A DNA stretch of 40,860 nt from Sphingomonas hengshuiensis (GCA_003240755.1 QFNF01000011.1:1-40860), one strand, 5' to 3'; numbered from the stretch's first letter, positions 1 to 9,150 are shown. Numbers and translations: made by a program. The notes: generated by a model from the sequence alone, not told the origin.

Positions 1-33
1 GGGAACAAGACGTCGCTGCTCTGGAACGAGTAA
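1..33 (+). CDS. 3' end of a gene cut by the window edge
   Basis: An open frame runs from the first base to a TAA at 31-33 and ends in the residues GNKTSLLWNE. A strong hairpin lies 35 bases downstream, which fits the end of a real gene. Ten residues are too few to identify the product. It could be chance. Confidence 0.4.
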   Translation, partial: GNKTSLLWNE

Positions 34-68
34 GGCCGCAGACCCACGCCCTGCCGCTTCGCCGCCGT

Positions 69-94
69 CCCTCTCCCGCGAAAGCGGGAGAGGG
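69..94. terminator. Perfect 11-bp hairpin between convergent genes
   Basis: CCCTCTCCCGC (69-79) pairs without mismatch with GCGGGAGAGGG (84-94) across a GAAA tetraloop. TTT follows on the + strand. It lies between the + strand partial gene ending at 33 and the - strand DUF3597 gene ending at 104, so it probably terminates transcription from both sides. Hairpins of this type recur between genes in sphingomonads. Confidence 0.65.
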
Positions 95-103
95 TTTCGG
101 GCG

Positions 104-553
104 TCAATCCTTCAAGTTCGCCGGGACCTTGCCGCCGCTGCGCTCGAGCTCGCGCATGAGCGCCTTGTGGAGCCAGATGTTCATCTCGGCGGAGCCGTTC
201 TTCTCGCCGGTGTAGCCGAGCTCGGTGGCGAGCTCGCGGCGGTTGTCGAGGCTGGAGTCGAGGTCGAGCAGCTTCATCAGGTCGACGATCGACGTCCGCC
301 AGTTGAGCGGCGGATTACCCTTTTGCTGCGCGATCCGTTCGATTGCGGTCATCGGATCGACCGGCTGCGGCGCGGGGGCGGCGGGGGCAGCAGGGACAGG
401 TGCGGGCGCTGCCGGCGCGTGTTGCTGCGTCGGGGCAGGTGCGGGCGTCTGCTGCGGTGCGGGTGCTTCCTTCTTCTGGCCGAAGTAATTGTCGCCGAAC
501 GGGCCTCCATCCTTGCCGAAAATCTGTGTCTTGATGCGTTCGAAGATACCCAT
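104..553 (-). CDS. DUF3597 domain protein
   Basis: A 149-residue soluble protein. It starts MGIFERIKTQIFG, has a linker of Pro/Ala/Gln repeats (about residues 30-65), and ends in a compact helical domain (about 75-149) containing NWRTSIVDLMKLLDLDSSL and ELGYTGEKNGSAEMNIWLH. This layout, an N-terminal amphipathic helix, a low-complexity linker and a C-terminal domain, is typical of DUF3597. The function of the family is not established; the C-terminal part resembles small peptidoglycan-associated domains only loosely. I chose the ATG at 553 because the family begins MGIF; the frame stays open upstream, but those residues have no domain character. No signal peptide is seen. The gene is divergent from rnr. 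Confidence 0.85.
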   Translation of the reverse strand: MGIFERIKTQIFGKDGGPFGDNYFGQKKEAPAPQQTPAPAPTQQHAPAAPAPVPAAPAAPAPQPVDPMTAIERIAQQKGNPPLNWRTSIVDLMKLLDLDSSLDNRRELATELGYTGEKNGSAEMNIWLHKALMRELERSGGKVPANLKD

Positions 554-662
554 GATCGCCTCCCTGTACGAAGTGGTCGAGCGGGCAACGGTCGGGCGAC
601 GGTTCGGCTCCCGCGACGATACGCCATTGGTCTGACGCGCGGGGCGTCCTATGTCGTGGGCG

Positions 663-2903
663 ATGGTACGCACCAAGACGCCGCCCGGCCTGCCCACCCG
701 CGAGCAGATTCTCGACTTCATCCAGTCGTCGGACACCCCGGCGGGCAAGCGCGAGATCGCTCGCGCCTTCGGCCTGTCCGCACAACAGAAGATATCGCTG
801 AAGGCATTGTTAAAGGACATGGCCGACGAGGGGCTGATCGACAGTGCCCCCGGCCGGGCATTTCACAAGATGGGCGGCTTGCCGAAGGTGACGGTGTTGC
901 GCGTTGCCGATGTCGATGACGGCGGCAATGTGTGGGCGGTGCCCGAACGGTGGGAGGCGGAGACGCCGCCGCCGCGCGTCCGGGTGCGCGAACGCGGACG
1001 GCGCAGCGCGCTGGGCATCGGCGACCGCATCCTTGCGCGGACCGAAGAAGCCGGCAGCGGCTGGGCCGCCTATCCGATGAAGAAGCTCGACCGCGCGGCC
1101 GAGGCGGTACTGGGTGTGCTGCGCGCCGAGGGCGACAAGCTGTGGCTGCAAGGGATCGACAAGAAGGAACGCCGCGAGGTGCCGGTGTCCGACGCGGGCG
1201 GTGCGGCAGCGGGCGACCTCGTGCTCGCGGCGTTGGGTGGGCGCCCCCCGCGGATCACGGCGCGGGTGGTCGAACGGCTGGGCGATCCGTTCGAGGCACG
1301 CAGCTTTTCGCTGATCGCGATCCACAAGCATGGCATTCCCGACGTCTTTTCGGAGGAGGTACTGGCCGAGGCGCGCAAGGTTGCGGGCTATCCGCTGGGC
1401 AAGGAACGCGAAGACCTGCGCCACCTGCCGATCGTCGCCATCGATCCCGTCGATGCGCGCGACCATGACGATGCGGTCTGGGCGAGTGCCGACGACCGGG
1501 CCGACAATCCCGGCGGCTGGCAGGCGATCGTGGCGATCGCCGATGTGTCCTTCTATGTCCGCCCCGGTTCCGACCTCGACAAGTCGGCGCGGTCGCGCGG
1601 CAACAGCGTCTATTTTCCCGACCGGGTCGTGCCGATGCTGCCCGAAATCCTGTCGGCGGACATGTGTTCGCTCAAGGCCGGACAGGATCGTGCCGCCCTG
1701 GTCTGTCACCTGACCATCGCCAGCGACGGCAGGCTCAGGGACTGGCGCTTCACCCGTGCGGTGATCCGCGTCGCGGCGAATATCGCCTACGAACATGCCC
1801 AGGCCGCGATCGACGGCGCCGTGGATGCGCCCGTGCCGAGCGAACTGATCGACGGCGCGCTGAAGCCGTTATGGGACTGCTGGGGCGCGCTGGCGAAGGC
1901 GCGGCGCAACCGGGAGCCGCTCGACCTCGACCTGCCCGAACGGCGCATCGTGCTGGACGAAAAGGGGCGCATCCTTTCGGTAGCGCCGCGCGAGCGGCTC
2001 GATTCGATGCGGCTGATCGAGGATTTCATGATCGCCGCCAACGTCGCCGCCGCCAAGGCGCTGGAGGCGAAGAAGGCACCGGTCATGTACCGCGTCCACG
2101 AACCGCCGACCCGCGAGAAGCTGGTCGCGCTCAAGGACTATCTCGAGACGTTCGACGTGCCGTTCGCGCTGGGGCAGGTGATCCGGCCCGCGACCTTCAA
2201 CCATGTGCTGGAGCGGATAGGGGACGCGGACTTCAGGCCGCAGGTGATGGAACAGGTCCTGCGTACCCAGACGCAGGCATTCTACGGTCCGCAGAACCAC
2301 GGCCATTTCGGTCTCGGCCTGGGCAGCTACGCCCATTTCACTTCGCCGATCCGGCGCTATGCCGATCTGCTCGTTCACCGGTCGCTGGTCGGAAGCCATG
2401 GATTGGGCGAAGGCGCGCTGCCGGCCGACGATGCCGCGAACATGGAGCGGGTGGGCGAAGCGATCAGCGGTCTGGAACGTCGCGCCATGGAGGCCGAGCG
2501 CGAAACCGTCGACCGCTACGTCGCCGCCTATCTGGCCGAGCATGTCGGCACGGTGATGGAGGCACGGATCACCGGGGTCGCATCGTTCGGATTCTTCGCG
2601 ACGATCGAGGGGGTGGGCGGCGACGGGCTGGTTCCCGCCCGCGACCTCGGTACCGAATATTTCCGTTTCGATGAAACGTCGCAGGCGCTGATCGGCGACC
2701 AGAGTGGGGAAACCTTTTCCGCCGGGCAGCGGCTGGCGTTGCGGCTGGCCGAGGCAAACCCGGTGTCGGGCGCACTGCGCTTCGAACTGCCCGATGGGAA
2801 GGGATCGGCGGGCGGTGGCGACCGGCGCAAGGGGCCGCCGCCGCGCGTGTTGAAGCGGCGCGGGCGCCCAGCGAACATTCGTCACCAGGGGCGCAAACGG
2901 TGA
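663..2903 (+). CDS. rnr: Ribonuclease R (3'-5' exoribonuclease)
   Basis: Processive 3'-5' exoribonuclease that degrades structured RNA and takes part in mRNA decay and rRNA/tmRNA quality control in the cytoplasm. The order is as expected: an N-terminal winged-helix region (about residues 13-66), OB-fold cold-shock domains, a central RNB catalytic domain and a C-terminal S1 domain (about 640-720) with ITGVASFGFFATIEGVGGDG. The metal-binding motif IDPVDARDHDDAVW (about residues 261-273) has the cluster of Asp residues that defines the RNase II/R active site. Length (746 residues) fits the family. ATG 663 gives MVRTKTPPGLPTREQIL, which matches relatives best; an in-frame ATG at 651 would add four residues. 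The tail is basic (GDRRKGPPPRVLKRRGRP), as in other RNase R proteins. Confidence 0.95.
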   Translation: MVRTKTPPGLPTREQILDFIQSSDTPAGKREIARAFGLSAQQKISLKALLKDMADEGLIDSAPGRAFHKMGGLPKVTVLRVADVDDGGNVWAVPERWEAETPPPRVRVRERGRRSALGIGDRILARTEEAGSGWAAYPMKKLDRAAEAVLGVLRAEGDKLWLQGIDKKERREVPVSDAGGAAAGDLVLAALGGRPPRITARVVERLGDPFEARSFSLIAIHKHGIPDVFSEEVLAEARKVAGYPLGKEREDLRHLPIVAIDPVDARDHDDAVWASADDRADNPGGWQAIVAIADVSFYVRPGSDLDKSARSRGNSVYFPDRVVPMLPEILSADMCSLKAGQDRAALVCHLTIASDGRLRDWRFTRAVIRVAANIAYEHAQAAIDGAVDAPVPSELIDGALKPLWDCWGALAKARRNREPLDLDLPERRIVLDEKGRILSVAPRERLDSMRLIEDFMIAANVAAAKALEAKKAPVMYRVHEPPTREKLVALKDYLETFDVPFALGQVIRPATFNHVLERIGDADFRPQVMEQVLRTQTQAFYGPQNHGHFGLGLGSYAHFTSPIRRYADLLVHRSLVGSHGLGEGALPADDAANMERVGEAISGLERRAMEAERETVDRYVAAYLAEHVGTVMEARITGVASFGFFATIEGVGGDGLVPARDLGTEYFRFDETSQALIGDQSGETFSAGQRLALRLAEANPVSGALRFELPDGKGSAGGGDRRKGPPPRVLKRRGRPANIRHQGRKR

Positions 2904-2905
2904 CG

Positions 2906-2929
2906 CCGGTGGTGTACCGTACCCACCGG
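2906..2929 (+). terminator. Possible terminator hairpin after rnr
   Basis: CCGGTGG (2906-2912) and CCACCGG (2923-2929) form a stem whose loop holds a further GTAC/GTAC pairing. It begins three bases after the rnr stop. No T-run follows, so termination may be weak or Rho-assisted. The rest of the gap to 3080 shows nothing else. Confidence 0.4.
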
Positions 2930-3080
2930 TAGCCCGGCGCCGCGCCGGTCCGCCGCCACGATCCGGCCGTGCCGACGGGGCGCCTGGGCCATCGGGCACG
3001 CTGGTCGCGGGCGGCACGCCTCGTCTCGATCACCGAACCCGACCCGATCGGATTCATGTCAGGCGGAGGTAGTAACCGCC

Positions 3081-4859
3081 TCAACCCGCCTCGTGAAACT
3101 GCAGGTTCGCCAGCCGTGCATACAGCCCACCCTGCGCGATCAGGTCGCCATGCCGTCCGCTTTCGACGATCCGCCCCTGATCCATCACGATGATCCGCGA
3201 CGCTGCGCGCACCGTGGCCAGTCGATGCGCGATCACCAGCGTCGTGCGGTTCGTCATCAGCCTGTCGAGCGCATCCTGCACCAGCCGCTCGCTTTCCGCG
3301 TCCAGCGCAGAGGTCGCTTCGTCCAGCAGCAGGATCGGCGCATCGCGCAGAAGCGCGCGCGCGATCGCTACCCGCTGTCGCTGTCCGCCGGACAGTCGCG
3401 CGCCACCTTCGCCGAGATAGGTATCCAGCCCCTGGGGGAGGGCGCGCAGGAAGTCGCTGGCATTGGCGGCGTCGGCGGCGGCCCATAGCTGGTCGTCGCT
3501 GGCATCCCAACGGCCATAGCGCAGATTGTCGCGGGCAGAGGCGGCGAAGATCACCGTTTCCTGCGGCACCATCGCGATCCGCGCGCGTACCGCCGCCGGA
3601 TCGGCCAGGCGGACGTCGACGCCATCGACCGCGATGTTGCCGCGTTCGGGATCGTAGAAGCGCTGGATCAACTGGAACAGCGTCGATTTGCCCGCGCCCG
3701 ACGGTCCGACGACCGCGACCGTCTCGCCCGGCGCCACGTCGAGCGAGAAGCCCGACAGTGCGGCGACCTCAGGCCGGGTCGGATAATGGAAGGTGACGTC
3801 GTCGAACGCCACCGCACCGCGTGCCGGTTCGGGCAGCGCCACCGGTTGCGCCGGCGGCGCGATGTCGGGGCGCTGTGCCAGCAGGTCCGACAGCCGCCCG
3901 GCGGCGCCGGAGGCGCGCAGCAGGTCGCCATAGACCTCCGTCAGCGCGCCGAACGAGCCAGTGACCAGCGCGGCGGTCAGCACGAAGGCGGTGATCGAGC
4001 CGCCGGTGGTCCGCCCGGCGGCGACGTCGCTGACCGCATCCCACATGATGAGGGTGATCGCGGCGAACAACATGCCGATGACGAACGCAGTCATCACCGC
4101 GCGCGTCGCGAACCGCTTCTTGGCGGTGTCGAACCCGCGATCGACGGCTGATTCGAAGCGTTCGCTCTCGCGCCCTTCCTGCCCGAATGCCTGCACGATC
4201 TTCATCGCGCCCAGCGTTTCCGACGCGATCGATCCGATATCGGCGATCCGGTCCTGGCTCGACCGCGACAATTTGCGTACGCGCCCGCCCAGCCACATGA
4301 TCGGCAGCACGATCACCGGGATGCCCACGATCAGATAGGCGGCGAGCTTGGGCGCCAGCGCGAACAGGTACAGCACCCCGCCGACGCCGACCAGCAGGTT
4401 GCGCAGCGCAATGGATACGGTGGTGCTGACGATCCCCTCGACGATCGCGGTATCGGCGGTCAGGCGCGAGGCGATTTCCGACGGCCGGTTCTCCTCGAAC
4501 CAGCCGGGCGACAGCGTCAGCAGGTTGCGATGCACCGCCATGCGCAGGTCGGCGACGGTGCGCTCGCCCAGCCACGACACGAAATAGAAACGCCCGGCGG
4601 TGGCGATCGCCAGGACGACGACGACGCCCAGCAGCCCTTCGAAATAGGGACCGATCTCGCTGGCGGCGGCACCGGTGGCGAACCCGTTGTCGACCACCTG
4701 CTTGAAGGTGCGCGGAATCCACAGGGTCGCGACCGCGGCCGTGACCAGCGACACCAGCGCACCGACCAGTTGCAGCTTGTACCGGATGGTGAAGCGCCAC
4801 ACCAGCCGCAGCGCCGGCAGCATTTTCGTACGATCGGGGGCGGGGGGCGTGTCGGCCAT
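3081..4859 (-). CDS. ABC exporter, ABCB-type half-transporter
   Basis: A 592-residue fusion of one six-helix membrane domain (about residues 20-320) and one nucleotide-binding domain (about 345-585). It is expected to act as a homodimer in the inner membrane and export a lipid, drug or peptide; the substrate cannot be read from sequence. All ATPase motifs are intact: Walker A GPSGAGKS at 385-392, Q-loop around 433, signature LSGGQ at 489-493, Walker B ILLLDE at 509-514 and the H-loop in VIAHRLATV. Length and layout match MsbA-like and multidrug half-transporters. The gene is convergent with rnr and divergent from the PHB depolymerase gene, with no operon partner, so it probably works alone. 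Confidence 0.9.
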   Translation of the reverse strand: MADTPPAPDRTKMLPALRLVWRFTIRYKLQLVGALVSLVTAAVATLWIPRTFKQVVDNGFATGAAASEIGPYFEGLLGVVVVLAIATAGRFYFVSWLGERTVADLRMAVHRNLLTLSPGWFEENRPSEIASRLTADTAIVEGIVSTTVSIALRNLLVGVGGVLYLFALAPKLAAYLIVGIPVIVLPIMWLGGRVRKLSRSSQDRIADIGSIASETLGAMKIVQAFGQEGRESERFESAVDRGFDTAKKRFATRAVMTAFVIGMLFAAITLIMWDAVSDVAAGRTTGGSITAFVLTAALVTGSFGALTEVYGDLLRASGAAGRLSDLLAQRPDIAPPAQPVALPEPARGAVAFDDVTFHYPTRPEVAALSGFSLDVAPGETVAVVGPSGAGKSTLFQLIQRFYDPERGNIAVDGVDVRLADPAAVRARIAMVPQETVIFAASARDNLRYGRWDASDDQLWAAADAANASDFLRALPQGLDTYLGEGGARLSGGQRQRVAIARALLRDAPILLLDEATSALDAESERLVQDALDRLMTNRTTLVIAHRLATVRAASRIIVMDQGRIVESGRHGDLIAQGGLYARLANLQFHEAG

Positions 4860-5075
4860 GGTGCGCTGCCTAGCGCGTGGGCCGGGCTATCGCAAAGGGA
4901 ACATCCGATGCCCTTCGTTGCTTGAACGTATCGAAGGGCGTGTATGTGGTGCCCGCCATGCGCTGTCAGCGCATGGACAGGTACGGTGTGCGACGTTCGA
5001 AGCGTTGTCGATGGCAACGAATCGCTATATTTCACCGGTACGGGTGTTTCCCGTCAGCCAGGTTCGGGGATGCCC

Positions 5076-6308
5076 ATGTTGTACGACGCTTATGAATGGC
5101 AGCGCTCGCTGCTCGCCGGTGCCAGCGCGATGGCCAATTTCGGTGCGGGGTTGCTGCAGAACCCGAACAATCCCTTCGCCTATTTCGGGGGCGGGCCGGT
5201 GCTGGGATCGGCGCTGGCCGTATTCGCCCATGCCGCCGCACCGCGCGGCAAGCCGGCGTTCGGACTTACCTCCACGACCGTCGCGGGCAAACCGGTGGCA
5301 GTGCGCGAGGAAATCGTGCTGCGTCGCCCCTTCGGCCAGCTCAAGCGTTTCGTACGCGAGGGCGTCGAGGGTGGCCCCAAGTTGCTGATCGTCGCCCCCA
5401 TGAGCGGCCATTATGCAACGCTGTTGCGCGGTACCGTGGAGCGGATGCTGCCGTTCGCCGACGTCTATATCACCGACTGGCGCGATGCGAAGCTGGTGCC
5501 GCTGTCCGACGGGCGCTTCGACCTCGACGATTATATCGACTACGTCGTCGCCTTCCTCGCGAAGATCGGCGAAACCGGTGAAGCCCGCCCGCATGTGCTG
5601 GCGGTGTGCCAGCCTTCCGTCCCGGTCTATGCCGCGACCGCGCTGATGGGAGCCGACGGCCATCCCAACCGTCCGCGCACGCTGACCATGATGGGCGGCC
5701 CGGTCGATACGCGCGAGGCGCCGACCGCGGTCAACACGCTGGCGACCGAACGGCCCCATGCCTGGTTCGCCCAGAACGTCATTGCGACCGTCCCGATGAC
5801 CTATCCCGGTGCCGGTCGCCGCGTCTATCCGGGGTTCCTGCAGCTTGCCGGGTTCATGAGCATGAACCTGGGCAGCCACATGATCTCGCATTACGAGATG
5901 TTCAAGCATCTGGTGCAGGGTGATGGCGAGGGGGCGGGCACCACCCAGCGTTTCTACGAGGAATATCGTGCGGTGTGCGACATGACCGCCGAATTCTATC
6001 TCCAGACGATCGATCTGGTGTTCCAGACCCATGCCCTACCCGAAGGGACGATGAAGCATCGTGGGCGGGCGGTGGATCCGGGTGCGATCACCGACACCGC
6101 GATCCTCGCGATCGAGGGAGAGCGCGACGATATCTCCGGCCTGGGCCAGACCCGCGCCGCATTGACGTTGGCGACCGCTCTGCCCGACGCGATGAAGCAA
6201 TATCACATGGCGCCCGAAGTCGGCCATTACGGCATCTTCAACGGATCGAAATGGCGCACCCGCATTGCGCCGGTCCTCGAGGAATGGATCACCCGTCACG
6301 AAGGCTGA
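5076..6308 (+). CDS. phaZ: Intracellular PHB depolymerase
   Basis: Hydrolyses native polyhydroxybutyrate granules inside the cell to release stored carbon. It has no signal peptide, as expected for the intracellular PhaZa class. The catalytic triad is visible: nucleophile Cys178 in VCQPSVP (the class uses Cys in place of the lipase-box Ser), Asp351 in EGERDDISG and His384 in VGHYGIFNG. Their spacing matches the Cys183/Asp355/His388 set of the Cupriavidus enzyme. The start at 5076 gives MLYDAYEWQR, the family's usual opening, with GGGGA five bases upstream; the ATG at 5070 would add two residues. The length of 410 residues is typical. No phaC or phasin gene is nearby in the window. The 210-base gap upstream holds a CGTTG/CAACG inverted repeat (5003-5019) of uncertain meaning. 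Confidence 0.93.
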   Translation: MLYDAYEWQRSLLAGASAMANFGAGLLQNPNNPFAYFGGGPVLGSALAVFAHAAAPRGKPAFGLTSTTVAGKPVAVREEIVLRRPFGQLKRFVREGVEGGPKLLIVAPMSGHYATLLRGTVERMLPFADVYITDWRDAKLVPLSDGRFDLDDYIDYVVAFLAKIGETGEARPHVLAVCQPSVPVYAATALMGADGHPNRPRTLTMMGGPVDTREAPTAVNTLATERPHAWFAQNVIATVPMTYPGAGRRVYPGFLQLAGFMSMNLGSHMISHYEMFKHLVQGDGEGAGTTQRFYEEYRAVCDMTAEFYLQTIDLVFQTHALPEGTMKHRGRAVDPGAITDTAILAIEGERDDISGLGQTRAALTLATALPDAMKQYHMAPEVGHYGIFNGSKWRTRIAPVLEEWITRHEG

Positions 6309-6328
6309 TCGAGCCCTGCGGGATCGAA

Positions 6329-6354
6329 GGGGCGGGGGTGCGAACCTCCGCCCC
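6329..6354. terminator. Bidirectional terminator hairpin
   Basis: GGGGCGG (6329-6335) pairs with CCGCCCC (6348-6354), and the stem extends inward by GG/CC. It fills the short gap between the convergent phaZ and PPOX-fold genes, so it can serve both. Confidence 0.6.
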
Positions 6355-6361
6355 CGTTGCG

Positions 6362-6841
6362 TCAGACCTCGACCTTGGCGTGGCTTCCGGCTTCGTCGCC
6401 GCCCTTGATCGTCTGCCCGGTGAACATCTTGAGCTTGCCGAGCAGCGACTGGTCGGTTTCCCAGATTTCAGCGCTGCCCAGATCGAAGCGCAGCATCAGC
6501 AGCGACGGATCCTGCCTGCCCTGTTCATACCAGGCCTCGACCTGCTCCGACCAGTATCGGTCGATGACGGCAGGGTCGCGTTCCTCGGTCAGCGTGCCAC
6601 CGATGCAGGCGAACAGATCGTGGCCCTTGGCGACAAACTGCACCATCGCCGGCCCGCCCTCCGCGGCGCGATTGTCCCGCTTGGTGTAGAACCAGAACGC
6701 GCTGTTCGCATCATCGTCGAGCACGGCGTACATCGGTTCGGAATGCTGCTGCTTGCCGGTAAGGCTCAGCATCACATAGGGGCTCGCGGCCATCGCCTTC
6801 CACATGGCTTCGCGGATCTCGGCTGGGCTCTTGGTCGACAT
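6362..6841 (-). CDS. PPOX/flavin-reductase-fold general stress protein
   Basis: A 159-residue cytoplasmic protein of the pyridoxamine-5'-phosphate-oxidase-like split-barrel superfamily, closest in style to the Pfam 'general stress protein 26' group. These bind FMN or a related flavin; the physiological substrate is usually unknown. Visible family segments are YVMLSLTGKQQHSEPMYAVL, FWFYTKRDNRAAE, FVAKGHDLFACIGGTL, and VIDRYWSEQVEAWYEQG with LLMLRFDLGSAEIWE. The ATG at 6841 is chosen because AAGGAA lies nine bases upstream; an in-frame ATG at 6868 would add nine residues with no fold character. The gene stands alone, convergent with phaZ. Confidence 0.85.
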   Translation of the reverse strand: MSTKSPAEIREAMWKAMAASPYVMLSLTGKQQHSEPMYAVLDDDANSAFWFYTKRDNRAAEGGPAMVQFVAKGHDLFACIGGTLTEERDPAVIDRYWSEQVEAWYEQGRQDPSLLMLRFDLGSAEIWETDQSLLGKLKMFTGQTIKGGDEAGSHAKVEV

Positions 6842-6980
6842 CGTCGGTGGTTCCTTCGTGTTTGCCATCCGACAACGACCCAGCCCGCACAGGTTTCCAC
6901 GCCGTGCCGCGCGCAAATCCGTATTGCGCAATGCCCGTGATGGCCCTAGTGCCTCGCTCCACCGCGCAAGTCGCGGTCGC

Positions 6981-7055
6981 TGGGGCGTCGCCAAGCGGTA
7001 AGGCACCGGTTTTTGGTACCGGCATTCGTAGGTTCGAATCCTGCCGCCCCAGCCA
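6981..7055 (+). tRNA. tRNA-Gln (anticodon TTG), CCA encoded
   Basis: Cloverleaf of 75 bases including the encoded CCA. The acceptor stem TGGGGCG pairs with CGCCCCA. The anticodon stem CCGGT/ACCGG encloses the loop TTTTGGT, which gives anticodon TTG for CAA codons. The T arm contains GGTTCGAATCC. The 3' end is followed by a gene-poor stretch, so the tRNA could once have been an integration site, but no integrase is seen. Confidence 0.95.
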
Positions 7056-7271
7056 ATTTCAAGTGATTGAGTTCGCTGGCTAACCCCAGTCCGGTGACGC
7101 GCCAGTGTGCAGGTGACTGTGCCATGTGGCTGTCCGGAGAGGTCGTCCTTGGCGTCGCTTCAGCATGTTTTCCGCCGAGGCCACATTTTCTGGTGGCGCC
7201 GGGTTCATTATTCGTTCCATACCAAGCCCATTGATGTCCGCCCGTCGCTCGGAACCCCTGACCGGCTGTAG

Positions 7272-7621
7272 GCGCGTAACCGGGGCACCGCGTTCTATGA
7301 TCGGGTGGTGTCCATGTTGAACGACCGTATCCGCGCCAGTGGCGGCATGACCGAACGCGAGCTTCAGGCGATCGTCGCCGCAGACGGGCGGATCTTGACC
7401 GTCGAAGCGCGCGACCTGTCACCGAAGTAGAGCGTGAAGTTCGTTGCGATCGGGCGTTAAGGCAAGAACCCACCGCCGCGGCAATCAACCTGAAGTGGCT
7501 CTCCGCTGCCTTCTTGGTCCTGATCGCGCGTGTTTTCACCACGGCCGGGCCTCACGCCAGCGAGAATATTGCTGCAGGGATGACAGGCATTACAGCCCCG
7601 GAAAAGCAACCAGGACGCTAA
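7272..7621 (+). pseudogene. Possible decayed coding remnant after tRNA-Gln
   Basis: The stretch 7056-7798 has no intact gene. Two short open frames look more protein-like than chance. One (7272-7430) encodes a helical peptide with YDRVVSMLNDRIRASGGMTE and ELQAIVAADGRILTVEARDL. The other, in a different frame and ending at TAA 7619-7621, has a hydrophobic segment, NLKWLSAAFLVLIARVF. A single frameshift near 7430 would join them into one small protein. I recognise no family. Base composition appears less GC-extreme than in the neighbours. The remaining bases of the gap show nothing I can name. Confidence 0.25.
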
Positions 7622-7798
7622 TAGGTACCGGACTCACCAGTTACATGGCGTCTTCAACGACCCAGGGTGCATTCGAGCGACGATCCGACAGGCGCGCCTC
7701 GCCACACTTCATCGATCAGACGAATATTGATCGATAGAGGCCCGATAACAAACTGGATCATTGCACCTTAGCCAGTGACGGTATTCAGTGCCCCGACA

Positions 7799-9019
7799 TC
7801 ATTTCTCCGCCGTCGGCCGAAGCGGCGCGATCCGTCGGTTCAGCAGCGCCGAGAAGGTGTCGAGCGAGCACCAGTTCCCGGCCACGTTCGGACAGCCGGG
7901 GATCGGCAGCGGCGTGCGGTCGATGGCTGTGCCCGCGAACCGCAGCGCATCGGGGGACTGGGTGCGATAGAACAGGCGCACATAGGCGCGGCCCGTGCCG
8001 ACATCCCGCGCGCGCTCGATCACGATCGCGCCGCCGGGGGCAACGTCGTTGGTCGCATAGCCCGGCGCCGTGAGGTCGATCCCAAGCGCAGCCGCCAAGG
8101 CGGTCACATTGGTGTCATGCCCCATCAGAATGCGCACCCGCGTCCCGCCCGCGAGCGTATCCAGAACGTCTCGCCCCAGTGCCGATGCCTGATGCGCGGC
8201 CATGTAGGGGGGCCGCGTGAAGACGTCGAACAGGGCGGCGTGGAGCGCGCCCATTCGTCGAAGCGACGCGGCGTCGACCCGACCCCAGCCGACCGCCCGG
8301 CGTGGCATCCCCTCGACATATTGCAGCAACAGCACCTGCGCGATGCCCGACGTGGTGCGGATGGGCCCGTCGAGATCCACGCCCTTGCCGTCGGCGGACG
8401 CCGCGACACGCGATGGCCGGGGTGGTGCGCAGCCATCGCCCCGCGGCGCGCAGGCCAGCACCCCGTCGAGCAGCGCCAGCGCCGCCCTATGCCGCGCGGC
8501 CAGTGCCGCGACGCCGCCGGTGCTGCGTTCGATCGAATCGATCGCCGCCGCGGCATCGAAGCGCGTCGCGCCCGCGCGGAGCGGCTCGAAGATCGGATCG
8601 GCGCTGCCGGCGGGCAGATGCACGACCGTGCCCGGGCATCCGGGCAGGAGCGCCGCGGCATAATCGTCGCCGCTGGCGATCGTGCGGGCGGAATTGTTGC
8701 TGCGGATCGTGACGGCGGCGGGCGCCGGACAGCCGCGGGCGGGGATCAGCCCCTGTCGGATGAAACGCCGGCGATCGGCAGCGGCAACCCGCTCCAGCGC
8801 GCGATGGCCATGCGGCGTGATCGGGCTTTCGGCGACCGGCCAGCGCGGCCATGGCTGCGCGGTCCGCGTGCCTTCGGGCACTTCGCCGTCCAGCGGCGCG
8901 CGAATGCCATGGCGCATCACGACGATCGCCTGATCGACCACGATATCCGGTTTGGTCGCAGCGTCTGCGGGAAGGACGCCGGCGGCGACGAGGAAAAGCG
9001 ACAGGAATTGGCGGATCAT
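7799..9019 (-). CDS. Secreted histidine acid phosphatase (phytase/AppA-like)
   Basis: Periplasmic phosphomonoesterase of the branch-2 histidine phosphatase family (AppA phytase, Agp glucose-1-phosphatase). It forms a phosphohistidine intermediate and releases phosphate from organic esters. The 406-residue protein starts with a signal peptide (MIRQFLSLFLVAAGVLPADA). The catalytic RHGIRAP lies at residues 36-42 with His37 as nucleophile. The proton-donor motif GHDTN lies at 300-304, the form seen in Agp/AppA. Several Cys residues could form disulfides. ATG 9019 is chosen because the signal peptide starts there; the frame is open upstream but not signal-like. The gene is divergent from a TonB receptor, with a Pho-box-like site between them. 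Whether phytate is the substrate cannot be read from sequence. Confidence 0.88.
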   Translation of the reverse strand: MIRQFLSLFLVAAGVLPADAATKPDIVVDQAIVVMRHGIRAPLDGEVPEGTRTAQPWPRWPVAESPITPHGHRALERVAAADRRRFIRQGLIPARGCPAPAAVTIRSNNSARTIASGDDYAAALLPGCPGTVVHLPAGSADPIFEPLRAGATRFDAAAAIDSIERSTGGVAALAARHRAALALLDGVLACAPRGDGCAPPRPSRVAASADGKGVDLDGPIRTTSGIAQVLLLQYVEGMPRRAVGWGRVDAASLRRMGALHAALFDVFTRPPYMAAHQASALGRDVLDTLAGGTRVRILMGHDTNVTALAAALGIDLTAPGYATNDVAPGGAIVIERARDVGTGRAYVRLFYRTQSPDALRFAGTAIDRTPLPIPGCPNVAGNWCSLDTFSALLNRRIAPLRPTAEK

Positions 9020-9132
9020 GTCGCTGCATTGGACGAAGAAAGTGTCGCGCGCGTGACAGGTCGCGCGGATCGGGTGCCAACCTCGCATTTACCCGCATTA
9101 ATGGTCATTCTCCTCCCATTATATCCGCATGA

Positions 9133-9150
9133 CGGTCATCACCTTGTCAC
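9133..9150 (+). promoter_or_regulatory. Pho-box-like site (candidate PhoB binding)
   Basis: CGGTCATCACCTTGTCAC matches 13 of 18 positions of the Pho box CTGTCATAAATCTGTCAC: two 7-mers (6/7 and 5/7 to CTGTCAT) with the required 4-base spacer. It lies between the divergent phosphatase and TonB-receptor genes, about 70 bases before the receptor start. Confidence 0.5.

Noticed and set aside
5003..5019. CGTTG/CAACG inverted repeat upstream of the PHB depolymerase gene
   Set aside because: It resembles a LacI-type operator but fails the fixed TG and A positions, and short repeats like this are common in GC-rich DNA.
7126..7737. Several short open frames after tRNA-Gln in other frames
   Set aside because: They lack ribosome sites and protein-like composition. 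Only the two fragments reported as a possible remnant look more than random.
9101..9120. A second possible Pho half-site (ATGGTCATTCTCCTCCCATT)
   Set aside because: Only one 7-mer resembles CTGTCAT; the partner does not match.
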